Source: Chrysomallon squamiferum (lineage: Eukaryota > Mollusca > Gastropoda > Neomphalida > Peltospiridae). From it: a stretch of 64,000 nt of DNA. Below the pieces are notes generated by a model that did no database searches, had not been told where the DNA came from, and was given only the letters and a program-made list of their open reading frames with translations. This document shows, one piece after another, positions 53,716 to 64,000 of this stretch. The position numbers and the translations under genes were made by a program. The stretch covers positions 18,107,394-18,171,393 of the forward strand of contig CM022672.1 of the NCBI GenBank assembly GCA_012295275.1, written 5' to 3'. The stretch's first letter is position 1, and each line of letters begins with the position of its first letter.

Positions 53716-53747
<32 letters not shown>

Positions 53748-54082
53748 ACAAATTAAATAAATAAAGAAAAATAACACAATCTAAAAAAAAATGTCACCCT
53801 CAACAACAAGAATAAGAAATACCAAATCCCAAGCTATATAATCTTGTAAGAAAATTAATAAAATGTTTGTCGCATACTGGCGTCTGTTAGATTACAGCAT
53901 TTGATATAAGTTGAACATCGACTAGTTGCCACAAGTAAAGCCTTTAATAAGAAATATGTATCGTACAACATAGGTGCGTACCATTACATTTAAATTAAAG
54001 AAGAATCGTAAATTATATTGAATATTTTAATTTTAATTTTTGTTTATAAATTAAAAACAGTATAATAGTAACATTTTATTTG

Positions 54083-54088
<6 letters not shown>

Positions 54089-54170
<82 letters not shown>
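54089..54170. repeat. (CT)n microsatellite, unit A
   Basis: A CT dinucleotide run about 1.4 kb before the secreted-protein gene. Its counterpart in unit B is at 60374-60466 and differs by an added (CTGT)n tail. Confidence 0.95.
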
Positions 54171-54173
<3 letters not shown>

Positions 54174-54346
54174 CCACTCATTCGTGTTATTTTATTTCGT
54201 ATTTGGAATTACGGAAAAATCATTACATAAAACATATATATATATAAAATTACGATTTGAAAAATTATTTATTTGGAAGGAAATTCCAGATGCAAGAATA
54301 CCAAAACAGTTTTTGTCATCTTTATTTTTATCCGCGTAATCTGAAT

Positions 54347-54390
54347 TTGGGATGGATTGTTAGTGATTAAGCACTGACAATTCATCCCAA
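54347..54390. other. Stem-loop in unit A
   Basis: The arms ttgggatggattgttagtg and cactgacaattcatcccaa pair at 17 of 19 positions around the loop attaag. The same structure is preserved in unit B at 60643-60686. It lies in noncoding sequence between RRP12 and the secreted-protein gene. Its function is unknown and it may be a transposon end. Confidence 0.6.
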
Positions 54391-55411
54391 AAGGAGATTG
54401 CATGAGTCACAATATCACTGAGGGGTGGATCCAGAATTTCAAAAAAAAGAGGGAGTCGGATGAGGAGAGTGTCGAGAGAAACAAGGGCTGTTCATCATTC
54501 TAACTATTTTTTTCCTGACTGGTATAAATATATAAAAATTAATTGCTGATAGTCTGACAGTGTTTCTTCTATTGTATTTTCATTATAAAAGAAAACAAAT
54601 AATAAATTGCTAACGCATAATAACTTAACGTTTCTTGAATTTTTCACTTACTCTTGAAAAAATCCCGTTGTCGCGGGACACTGCTTGTAATTGGAACCAA
54701 ACCAAGCGGCCTCACTAAAGATTGATCCTGCGTCCACGTCCCAGATCGAAGTTTTAAGCAATTTAATATAGAGTCATTTATTTATTTATTTATTTATTTC
54801 CCCTATATTTGGTACGACCTGACCAAGACCATCGAAACAAAAGAGAGGCATTTTTTTATATATTTTGTTTATCGATTTTGAAGGTTTGCAGAAGGCTAGA
54901 GTTCCCGTGTATGTTTCATACCTGGCGTCCAGTCAGGTAGAAGTATTGATCTTTCTGTCTTCTGACGAAAGTGAAAGGACAAAATTTATCTCAAAAAAAA
55001 ACTCTGTGATTAGTACGTGTATCAGCAGTTAACTTTATTTATAACCGGTAAGGTTTTTTTCGGGTTTTCTATATTTTATTGTTTTAAAATGGGAAACTGA
55101 AAGATGATGAAGTCCGTTTCTTTAGAATTGATCTGTTTATAAGCGAACGATCTGTATGAAAAATTATTGTTACCATCTTGAAATAGGACCATGAACATTC
55201 TTTACTTGTTTTGTGTAACTGGTTTGTATTAAAGTAAAATTTGCTTATAGATTTAAACTATCATTATGTCTTATTTTTATTATTATTATCATTATTATTT
55301 GTTGTTATTACTACTACAACTAGTTCTAATAATAAACTGCTACTGTAATTACTACTACCAATTCTCTCATTTTTAAAATTTATAATTGAAAACTTTATCA
55401 TTTTTCAGTAT

Positions 55412-55439
55412 TACGTACGTACGTACATACATACATACA

Positions 55440-55473
<34 letters not shown>

Positions 55474-55484
55474 CATACATACCT
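55412..55484. repeat. (TACA/TACG)n microsatellite upstream of the secreted gene
   Basis: A tetranucleotide run directly after a putative 5' untranslated-region acceptor (tttttcag ending at 55408), ending about 30 bases before the ATG. The unit B counterpart, 61710-61808, is longer. Confidence 0.9.
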
Positions 55485-55515
55485 ATCCAGACTTTATATA
55501 AACATTTGCGGTATA

Positions 55516-56203
55516 ATGTTTTCATTTGTAGCTGTTTCATTGGCTGTTGTGGTGTGCGTATCCAATGGACAACACTCATCTGATAACTCAGTCTGGCAAG
55601 ACGTGAAATTTTCAGAGTTGATCGACAATATAGTGGCGAGCGCAAAAGAAGGATGTCAGCTTGGAAAAAAAGTTTCGAAAAAACTGGTAAATTACACAAT
55701 TAAATATTTCAAATATAATATTATTTCAGTTTGATATAAGCAATGTGTTACCTATCTCTCTATCGATCTGTCTATATACCTATTTCTCTGTCTAGATATT
55801 AAATCTGTATTAATATTTGAGGATACTTAATTCAGTATTATATTACATTTACATGGTAACACTTATTAACCATATATGTATAATATGTATGTATGTATTT
55901 GTATGTATGTATGTATGTATGTATGTATTTGTATGTATGTATGTATGTATGTATGTATGTTTTTGTATGTATGTATGTATGTATTGTAAATGTGCATAAA
56001 CATGTATTATTGGTTTTCGTGTTTCAGATGAATTCTAGTTTCTTACAGTCAAAACGCTTACAGAAGATTGTAAAGCGTAGAGTCAGCAGAGGAAGATTGA
56101 CAGTTCTCAATCAGACTCTTCAGTCTTCTAATTTACAACATTCTCTCAATGAGGTAGGTGCTTACACCTTTACTGTCAAATAACATTATCTGTAAATGCT
56201 TAA

Positions 56204-56253
<50 letters not shown>

Positions 56254-57102
56254 GCGGTATCTGAATATTAAAAGTGTTTCTTTATTGGTATGAACGAATT
56301 AATTAATTACATTATATGCATTTTAAGAGATTCTATTTTTAGAAACATTAAAAGTGACTTGTCTCTATGATTAATAAAAAAAAAAATTATGTCTATATAT
56401 ATAAATTATAAATAAAAAAAGAAAGAAACAAAAGGAGAAAGAAATAAGAAAATAAAAGAAAGAAAGTGAAAGAAATATCTAAAATAATAATTATAATAAT
56501 AAAAAAAAAGTAAAAATAAGAAAAAAGTAAAAAAGTAAAATAAATAATTAAACCTAACCAAAACCATGTTACGTTGCGAATGTTACGAAATGAGAAATAT
56601 TTGATGAAATTCGAATGCGTACGTCTGGTTTGTCAGAGGTTAATTTTTCTGCAATAGTAAGTTAACTTCACTTGCACTAAACTATATTCAAAGACACACA
56701 CACACGCGCACAAATGCGTAAATAAAACACTCTCTCTTTCAGAATCTTCTTACGGATTACACTGCACTGCAGAAATACACCCAGCTGTTCAGAGCAGTGA
56801 AGAAGCATTCAAAGATGCCCAGACGTCTCAGCCGCACCATGAAGAACAAGCTGAGAAATTTGCAAATTCAGCTGCTTGAAGCTGTCCTGTATCGAGGCGA
56901 GACACCAGTCACGATGACTGGTGTCCCAGAAGACCTCCAGACAGTTCTGGATCGCAGAGCAACAATGGACCCAGTTCAGTTGGCCGTCAACGATTACGCC
57001 ATAGCGAGAAAAATAGGACGGTTTCTTAACAGAATGGGTGTTCTGTACTCTATGTATAACGAATACGAGAGCAGACTGTCTTCAAGAAAAAACGTTTGCT
57101 GA
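55516..57102 (+). CDS. Secreted basic helical protein, orphan, copy A
   Basis: Three coding exons, 55516-55686, 56028-56153 and 56743-57102, joined at phase 0, give 218 residues. The N-terminus MFSFVAVSLAVVVCVSNGQ is a clear signal peptide, so the product should be secreted. The mature chain has only two cysteines, C47 and the very last residue C218, which could pair or link a dimer. Possible N-glycosylation sequons are N59-S-S and N85-Q-T. It is rich in Lys and Arg (QKIVKRRVSRGR), looks largely helical, and ends RLSSRKNVC. I do not recognise the family. A 5' untranslated intron is likely (donor GTAAGG at 55048, acceptor at 55408). A TATA-like tttatataa lies just before the ATG but is too close to act as its promoter. 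Confidence 0.8.
55876..55985. repeat. (TGTA)n microsatellite, intron 1 of copy A
   Basis: An interrupted TGTA tetranucleotide run in intron 1 of the secreted-protein gene, before exon 2. The unit B counterpart, about 62201-62376, is longer and contains additional interruptions. A (GT)n run at 56206-56251 follows in intron 2, with its partner at 62598-62644. Confidence 0.9.
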
Positions 57103-59581
57103 TTAAAAGCTCGAATGAAATTTTCATCAGGAATGGTAGGGATTGAAATTCGTTGCATATGTTTTTTTGTTTTTTTTTACGATTTGATAAATCTCTATTT
57201 AGAAGATACTGTTAACGTTAGGAAAACAGCTTTTACTGAGGAGAGTAAAAGTTTAATAATTTAGTCCTTCTAATAGGAATGAATATTTAAACTCTGTACA
57301 GAGGCGGTTTCTATAGCGCGCTGATACATAAATGTTGACAGAGGAAGATGGGAGAGAGACAGTTCATACATTCCTCCAGTTAGGAGACTAAACATGTTTT
57401 TGTGAAACTATTTCACATGCTGCAGTTTGATTGTATCAGTCTCATTACACAGTAGCAATGATCCAGTTGCGCATCTCACACATATAATTATTCGGTTCGT
57501 AATTTAGGTTATTAGAAATGTTTTTTAAAAAGAATTATTTTCGTTCAGGGCATTTATGTCTTTGCTGCTGCATTGTATATAAACATCTTCTTCCATTATA
57601 ATAATGTGCGACAGACACGCTCACTGTCCTCTCAGAAAGCGTGCCCGTCGTAGACGTGCTTCACAACAGCTTGCTCTGATTAGCACGTTAAACTTTACCC
57701 AGTTCCCAGTTCCCAGATAATAATAGTTGCGATGTTGATGATAACTGCAAAACTGAAAATTCTTCTTCGTCTTCTTCTAATTTTAATTATATTATATATA
57801 TTTTATATATACCCACAGGAGTTTCAGATACGTATCTTTTACTCTTAGAATAACATTTCTATACTTAGATACTTATACTGCATATGTTAAATCGTATTTC
57901 ATGTTTCTGCGTATACTGAACAAAGAACAAAAAAATGGAGTTATTCACGAGCAATAGTCACTGCGTGACATCATAAAGAAATTAAATTTACGATATGGGA
58001 AATATGTATGGCTGTATATAATATACTTTACTCTATGTATTAACTGTATAAATGCAATATTTTAATAATCATTGACTTTTGTATGTTGAACATATTGTCT
58101 TGAACAATAACTTTTGTTTGTTCAGTATATTTTTTATTATAGTGCAATATTTTCATGATCAATAACATTTTTGTTCAGTATATTTTGATGACGTTGCAAT
58201 AATTTCATGATCAATAACTTTTTTGTTCAGTATATTCTGATTACGATTGAATATTTTCATAATCAATAACCTTTCATGCTCAATGTATTTTGATAACCAT
58301 GCAATATTTTATACATTCCTGTAAAACAGTCATTTTTTTAAATATAGTTACTTCAGTATACCTTATCATTGTATATATATATATGCTTATAAAAAAATTG
58401 TTTTTATGTCTACTTTTTTCCTGTAAATAAAGTCCTTCAAATGCGGATCGTTTGTCGATTCATGTATATTTAATATGCAAAACACCTCGGAAAACAGATG
58501 AAAAAAAAAAACAGACAGAAAAAAGAACACACAACAAAAAGAAACAACAACAAAGGATGGGTTTTATAAATACACTCTAAAGTAGACTGTAGTTCTTTAC
58601 TGTGTATGTATGTTTGTGTGTTTGTATGTGTGTGTGTAGACATATATAAATATAATTTTTTTTATACAAAGATTTTATATAAAATATAAATGGCTAGAAT
58701 CGAGGATTTTGCGTCTGTTTAGTCGGAGTTTCTGTGAGCCTTAGGCGGCCCCCTGACGTCTATCCCAAATTTGTTTGCCCCGCTCCGCTCAGTGATTAAG
58801 TGTTTTAGCCTCAATTGAAACAGTCAAGTTACGGCCATAACATACGAATATATATATATATATATATATATGATGGCCGCAAGTAGATTCTTTTTACCCA
58901 CGTACTCACACGCGCACACACACATACACACGGACACACACGCACACACGCACACATACACACATACATAAACAAAAACGCACCGTCACACACACATACT
59001 CATGTACATCCTGATGGTGCCGACACGCACACGATCTTATTTCAAAATCTTAACGTTCCTCTCTGACCTAAAGGACAGTATTACGTTGTTGCCCACTTTG
59101 TAATGACTGGACTGTATGCGTTTTGCAAGTTGTGTCAGAGGATGCCCAGCAGACACTTAATGATCAATTCCTGCAAGCTATCCTGGTAAGGCAGACAAAC
59201 TCCTTATTCTCGCCAACACTAAGAACATGGAAAACCTACGCAATTCCTGTGTCATTTATGGTAGGTAACGACAACTTCTGTTGATTCCCCACGACTGTTT
59301 CTACAGATCTACACTCTTCATGCGGACATTCAAGTCTCCTTCCGAACAAGTCAAAAAAACTTCAAAAGCGTTAAGCCTTTGAACTGTTGAAGACCGAAAC
59401 AGGAAGAAACACACAACTTCAGCCCACACACGGACACGGAAGTGTCCAGATACAGGAATGCTTTTTTCACCCCAATATGCCCAAGGAATGCTTTTTTTTA
59501 AATAAATATAATAATAGGCTATTTAACAAAAATAATAATAAAAAAGAAGAAACATATTTTGGGGGTAATAATTAAACATGA
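57103..59581. other. Intergenic tail of unit A
   Basis: No convincing gene. It includes the 3' untranslated region of the secreted gene (an AATAAA lies near 58426), a small open frame at 57604-57720, a degenerate tandem stretch at about 58060-58290 built on caatattttcatgatcaataac, a (CA)n-rich block near 58910-59000, and a less AT-rich patch at 59040-59450 of unknown origin. The last ~70 bases form the junction with unit B. Confidence 0.5.
57604..57720 (+). CDS. Small open reading frame, doubtful
   Basis: ATG to TAA, 38 residues, arginine-rich in the middle (RKRARRRRASQQ). It is locally GC-richer than its surroundings. There is no homology I can name and no splice context, and it lies at the edge of the alignable part of the duplication, so conservation in unit B cannot be checked here. 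It may be chance. Confidence 0.15.
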   Translation: MCDRHAHCPLRKRARRRRASQQLALISTLNFTQFPVPR

Positions 59582-59631
59582 AAATACAAATTAAATACTT
59601 TTCAAATTACTGAAATTATTTTCTTTTACAG

Positions 59632-59728
59632 AAAACGGGCAAAGATTCATGGACAGTTTGGAAATTTGGTGAAAGGGGCAAAGAAAGGTGCAGTGAAAGG
59701 AACTAGAAATAAGAGAAAAAGAAAATAA
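59632..59728 (+). pseudogene. Duplicated terminal exon of RRP12
   Basis: A 97-base copy of RRP12 exon 34 with its acceptor (ttttacag), the full reading frame ending in TAA and the following AATAAA. I see no difference from the original within the coding bases. The other 33 exons are not duplicated, so on its own this is a gene fragment. It could still serve as an alternative last exon that yields the same C-terminus. Confidence 0.85.
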
Positions 59729-60368
59729 ATTTAAAAACAAACTGACAATTTCCGTGTGGACATTTTGTTAATCTGTTTATTTTATTACTAAATAAAATAC
59801 TGTTTACCCAGTTGGCATGATACTGTACATTCTTTCCTTTTGTTTGTTTATTTCATTCATCGATTCTTATTCGTTTACTAAATGTCACTCAACACTGTAT
59901 TCATTTATTTATTTATTTTTTCAATCGACATGTATTTTTTCTTCAGTTTTCACATAATAATAAGAAGAAAGATACACCTTGTCTATAAAGTAAACAAAAA
60001 AAAAATTTATATATATATATATATATGTATATAACAAATCAAATAAATAAAGAAAAATAACACAATCTAAAAAAAAATGTCACCCTCAACAACAAGAATA
60101 AGAAATACCAAATCCCAAGCTATATAATCTTGTAAGAAAATTAATTAAATGTTTGTCGCACACTGGCGTCTGTTAGATTACAGCATTTGATATAAGTTGA
60201 TCATCGACTAGTTGCCACAAGTAAAGCCTTTAATAAGAAATATGTATCGTACAACATAGGTGCGTACCATTACATTTAAATTAAAGAAGAATCGTAAATT
60301 ATATTGAATATTTTAATTTTAATTTTTGTTTATAAATTAAAAACAGTATAATAGTAACATTTTATTTG

Positions 60369-60373
<5 letters not shown>

Positions 60374-60456
<83 letters not shown>

Positions 60457-60466
60457 GTCTGTCTGT
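60374..60466. repeat. (CT)n(CTGT)n microsatellite, unit B
   Basis: Counterpart of 54089-54170, followed in unit B by several CTGT units that unit A lacks. Confidence 0.95.
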
Positions 60467-60642
60467 ACCACTCATTCGCGTTATTTTATTTCGTATTTGG
60501 AATTACGGAAAAATCATTACATAAAACATATATATATATATAAAATTACGATTTGAAAAATTATTTATTTGGAAGGAAATTCCAGATGCAAGAATACCAA
60601 AACAGTTTTTGTCATCTTTATTTTTATCCGCGGAATCTGAAT

Positions 60643-60686
60643 TTGGGATGGATTGTTAGTGATTAAGCACTGACAATTCATCCCAA
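60643..60686. other. Stem-loop in unit B
   Basis: Counterpart of the stem-loop at 54347-54390, with both arms and the loop unchanged. Single-base differences lie immediately outside it. Confidence 0.6.
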
Positions 60687-61733
60687 AAGCAAATTGCATG
60701 AGTCACAATATCACTGAGGGGTGGATCCAGAATTTCAAAAAAAAAGAGGGAGTCGGATGAGGAGAGTGTCGAGAGAAACAAGGGCTGTTCATCATTCTAA
60801 CCATTTTTTTCCTGACTGGTATAAATATAAAAAAATTAATTGCTGATAGTCTGACAGTGTTTCTTCTATTGTATTTTCATTATAAAAGAAAACAAATAAT
60901 AAATTGCTAACGCATAATAACTTAACATTTCTTGAATTTTTCACTTACTCTTGAAAAAATCCCGTTGTCGCGGGACACTGCTTGTAATTGGAACCAAACC
61001 AAACGGCCTCACTAAAGATTGACCCTGCGTCCACGTCCCAGATCGAAGTTTTAAGCAATTTAATATAGAGTCATTTATTTATTTATTTATTTATTTCCCC
61101 TATATTTGGTACGACCTGACCAAGACCATCGAAACAAAAGAGAGGCATTTTTTTATATATTTTGTTTATCGATTTTGAAGGTTTGCAGAAGGCTAGAGTT
61201 CCCGTGTATGTTTCATACCTGGCGTCCAGTCAGGTAGAAGTATTGATCTTTCTGTCTTCTGACGAAAGTGAAAGGACAAAATTTATCTAAAAAAAAACCT
61301 CTGTGATTAGTACGTGTATCAGCAGTTAACTTTATTTATAACCGGTAAGGTTTTTTTCTTGTATTTCTATATTTTATTGTTTTAAAATGGGAAACTGAAA
61401 GATGATGAAGTCCGTTTCTTTAGAATTGATCTGTTTATAAGCGAACGATCTGTGTGAAAAATTATTGTTACCATCTTGAAATAGGACCATGAACATTCTT
61501 TACTTGTTTTGTGTAACTGGTTTGTATTAAAGTAAAATTTGCTTATAGATTTAAACTATCATTATGTCTTATTTTTATTATTATTATCATTATTATTTGT
61601 TGTTATTACTACTACAACTAGTTCTAATAATAAACTGCTACTGTAATTACTACTACCAATTCTCTCATTTTTAAAATTTATAATTGAAAACTTTATCACT
61701 TTTCAGTATTACGTACGTACGTACATACATACA

Positions 61734-61799
<66 letters not shown>

Positions 61800-61841
61800 C
61801 ATACATACCTATCCAGACTTTATATAAACATTTGCGGTATA

Positions 61842-62594
61842 TGGTTTTCATTTGTAGCTGTTTCATTGGCTGTTGTGGTGTGCGTATCCAATGGACAACA
61901 CTCATCTGATAACTCAGTCTGGCAAGACGTGAAATTTTCAGAGTTGATCGACAATATAGTGGCGAGCGCAAAAGAAGGATGTCAACTTGGAAAAAAAGTT
62001 TCGAAAAAACTGGTAAATTACACAACTAAATATTTCAAATATAATATTATTTCAGTTTGATATAAGCAATGTGTTACCTATCTCTCTATCGATCTGTCTA
62101 TATACCTATTTCTCTGTCTAGATATTAAATCTGTATTAATATTTGAGGATACTTAATTCAGTATTATATTACATTTACATGGTAACATTTATTAACCATA
62201 TATGTATATGTATGTATGTATTTGTATGTATGTATGTATGTATGTATGTATGTATGTATTTGTATGTATGTATGTATGTATGTATGTTTTTGTATGTATG
62301 TATGTATGTATTTGTATGTATTTGTATGTATGATTGTATGTATGTATGTATGTATGTATGTATGTATGTATGTATTGTAAATGTGCATAAACATGTATTA
62401 TTGGTTTTCGTGTTTCAGATGAATTCTAGTTTCTTACAGTCAAAACGCTTACAGAAGATTGTAAAGCGTAGAGTCAGCAGAGGAAGATTGACAGTTCTCA
62501 ATCAGACTCTTCAGTCTTCTAATTTACAACATTCTCTCAATGAGGTAGGTGCTTACACCTTTACTGTCAAATAACATTATCTGTAAATGTTTAA

Positions 62595-62646
<52 letters not shown>

Positions 62647-62783
62647 GCGGTATCTGAATATTAAAAGTGTTTCTTTATTGGTATGAACGAATTAATTAAT
62701 TACATTATATGCATTTTAAGAGATTCTATTTTTAGAAACATTAAAAGTGACTTGTCTCTATGATTAATAAAAAAAAAAATTAC

Positions 62784-62823
<40 letters not shown>

Positions 62824-63518
62824 TATAAATAAAAAAAGAAAGAAACAAAAGGAGAAAGAAATAAGAAAATAAAAGAAAGAAAGTGAAAGAAATATCTAAA
62901 ATAATAATTATAATAATAAAAAAAAGTAAAAATAAGAAAAAAGTAAAAAAGTAAAATAAATAATTAAACCTAACCAAAACCATGTTACGTTGCGAATGTT
63001 ACGAAATGAGAAATATTTGATGAAATTCGAATGCGTACGTCTGGTTTGTCAGAGGTTAATTTTTCTGCAATAGTAAGTTAACTTCACTTGCACTAAACTA
63101 TATTCAAAGACACACACACACGCGCACAAATGCGTAAATAAAACACTCTCTCTTTCAGAATCTTCTTACGGATTACACTGCACTGCAGAAATACACCCAG
63201 CTGTTCAGAGCAGTGAAGAAGCATTCAAAGATGCCCAGACGTCTCAGCCGCACCATGAAGAACAAGCTGAGAAATTTGCAAATTCAGCTGGTTGAAGTTG
63301 TCCTGTATCGAGGCGAGACACCAGTCACGATGACTGGTGTCCCAGAAGACCTCCAGACAGTTCTGGATCGCAGAGCAACAATGGACCCAGTTCAGTTGGC
63401 CATCAACGATTACGCCATAGCGAGAGAAATAGGACAGTTTCTTAACAGAATGGGTATTCTGTACTCTATGTATAACGAATACGAGAGCAGACTGTCTTCA
63501 AGAAAAAACGTTTGCTGA
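61842..63518 (+). pseudogene. Secreted orphan protein, copy B, start codon lost
   Basis: The three exons of the paralogue, 61842-62012, 62419-62544 and 63159-63518, keep their lengths (171, 126 and 360 bases), splice sites and open frame. In copy A the start region reads tataATGtttt; here it reads tataTGGtttt, so the in-frame ATG is gone and an out-of-frame ATG has appeared one base earlier. No in-frame ATG is visible just upstream. Exon 1 otherwise differs by one silent change and exon 2 appears identical. Exon 3 has six substitutions, all changing residues: L to V, A to V, V to I, K to E, R to Q, V to I. It may be a young pseudogene, or it may start elsewhere through another 5' exon. Confidence 0.65.
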
Positions 63519-64000
63519 TTAAAAGCTCGAATTAAATTTTCATCAGGAATGGTAGGGATTGAAATTCGTTGCATATGTTTTTTTTTTTTTTTACGATTTG
63601 ATAAATCTCTATTTAGAAGATACTGTTAACGTTAGGAAAACAGCTTTTACTGAGGAGAGTAAAAGTTTAATAATTTAGTCCTTCTAATAGGAATGAATAT
63701 TTAAACTCTGTACAGAGGCGGTTTCTATAGCGCGCTGATACATAAATGTTGACAGAGGATGATGGGAGAGAGACAGTTCATACATTCCTCCAGTTAGGAG
63801 ACTAAACATGTTTTTGTGAAACTATTTCACATGCTGCAGTTTGATTGTATCAGTCTCATTACAGAGTAGCAATGATCCAGTTGCGCATCTCACACATATA
63901 ATTATTCGGTTCGTAATTTAGGTTATTAGAAATGTTTTTTAAAAAGAATTATTTTCGTTCAGTGCATTTATATCTTTGCTGCTGCATTGTATATAAACAT

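Larger units (their letters stand above)
53293..59581. repeat. Tandem segmental duplication, unit A
   Basis: The first unit, about 6.29 kb, starts at aaatacaaattaaatacttt 50 bases before the last exon of RRP12. It contains that exon, the RRP12 3' region, the secreted-protein gene and about 2.5 kb beyond. Aligned with unit B it shows only scattered substitutions plus length changes in microsatellites. The last 2 kb (about 57590-59581) has no partner inside the window, because unit B runs off the right edge. Confidence 0.95.
59582..64000. repeat. Tandem segmental duplication, unit B (runs off the window)
   Basis: It aligns with 53293 to about 57586 from its first base to the window edge in direct orientation. 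The offset drifts from 6289 to about 6414 through microsatellite length changes. It repeats, in order, the last RRP12 exon, the CT run, the stem-loop, the putative 5' untranslated intron, and all three coding exons of the secreted-protein gene. Confidence 0.95.

Noticed and set aside
55373-55699. Minus-strand frame of about 108 residues, conserved at 61696-62025 in unit B
   Set aside because: Its conservation follows from the duplication. It is antisense to exon 1 of the secreted gene and contains the translated (TGTA)n repeat.
59387-59575. 62-residue plus-strand frame before unit B
   Set aside because: The second half is Asn/Lys from AT-rich sequence; there is no homology or splice context.

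Overview
This window reads as a stretch of animal nuclear DNA. It is very AT-rich, full of microsatellites and small dispersed repeats, and its genes are split into many short exons with GT-AG introns. The conserved genes (MAP9, MIC60/IMMT, MRPL35, RRP12) are metazoan orthologues. The divergence from the vertebrate proteins, the intron density and the repeat style suggest an invertebrate, possibly a lophotrochozoan such as a mollusc; that placement is inference. Exons were joined by hand from splice sites, reading phase and remembered human homologues, so boundaries may be off by a few bases.

Layout. (1) 1-1.2 kb: the 3' coding exon of an unrecognised plus-strand gene. (2) 1.2-5.4 kb: intergenic, with a 49-bp minisatellite and copy 1 of a dispersed repeat. 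(3) 5.5-15.6 kb, minus strand: an 829-residue MAP9 (ASAP)-like microtubule protein in 11 coding exons. (4) 15.6-21.2 kb: intergenic, with copy 2 of the dispersed repeat, so MAP9 sits between direct repeats. (5) 21.2-29.9 kb, minus strand: MIC60/mitofilin, 722 residues, 13 coding exons, including one GC-AG intron. (6) 30.5-32.0 kb, plus strand: MRPL35, head to head with MIC60 across a ~585-bp shared promoter that carries NRF-1-like and ETS-like motifs. (7) 33.1-53.4 kb, plus strand: RRP12, 1293 residues, 34 coding exons. (8) 53.3 kb to the window end: a tandem segmental duplication with a period near 6.3-6.4 kb. The unit begins just before the last exon of RRP12 and carries a three-exon gene for a 218-residue secreted basic protein that I do not recognise. 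The second copy keeps its splice sites and frame but has lost the start ATG, and its six last-exon substitutions all change the protein.

Together: MIC60 (crista junction organiser) and MRPL35 (mitoribosome large subunit) are a nuclear mitochondrial gene pair with a shared promoter, in the same head-to-head order I recall for human IMMT-MRPL35. RRP12 serves pre-ribosome export and rRNA processing. MAP9 serves spindle and ciliary microtubules. The most novel part is the duplicated orphan secreted gene. No rRNA or tRNA gene, CRISPR array or viral gene was recognised.
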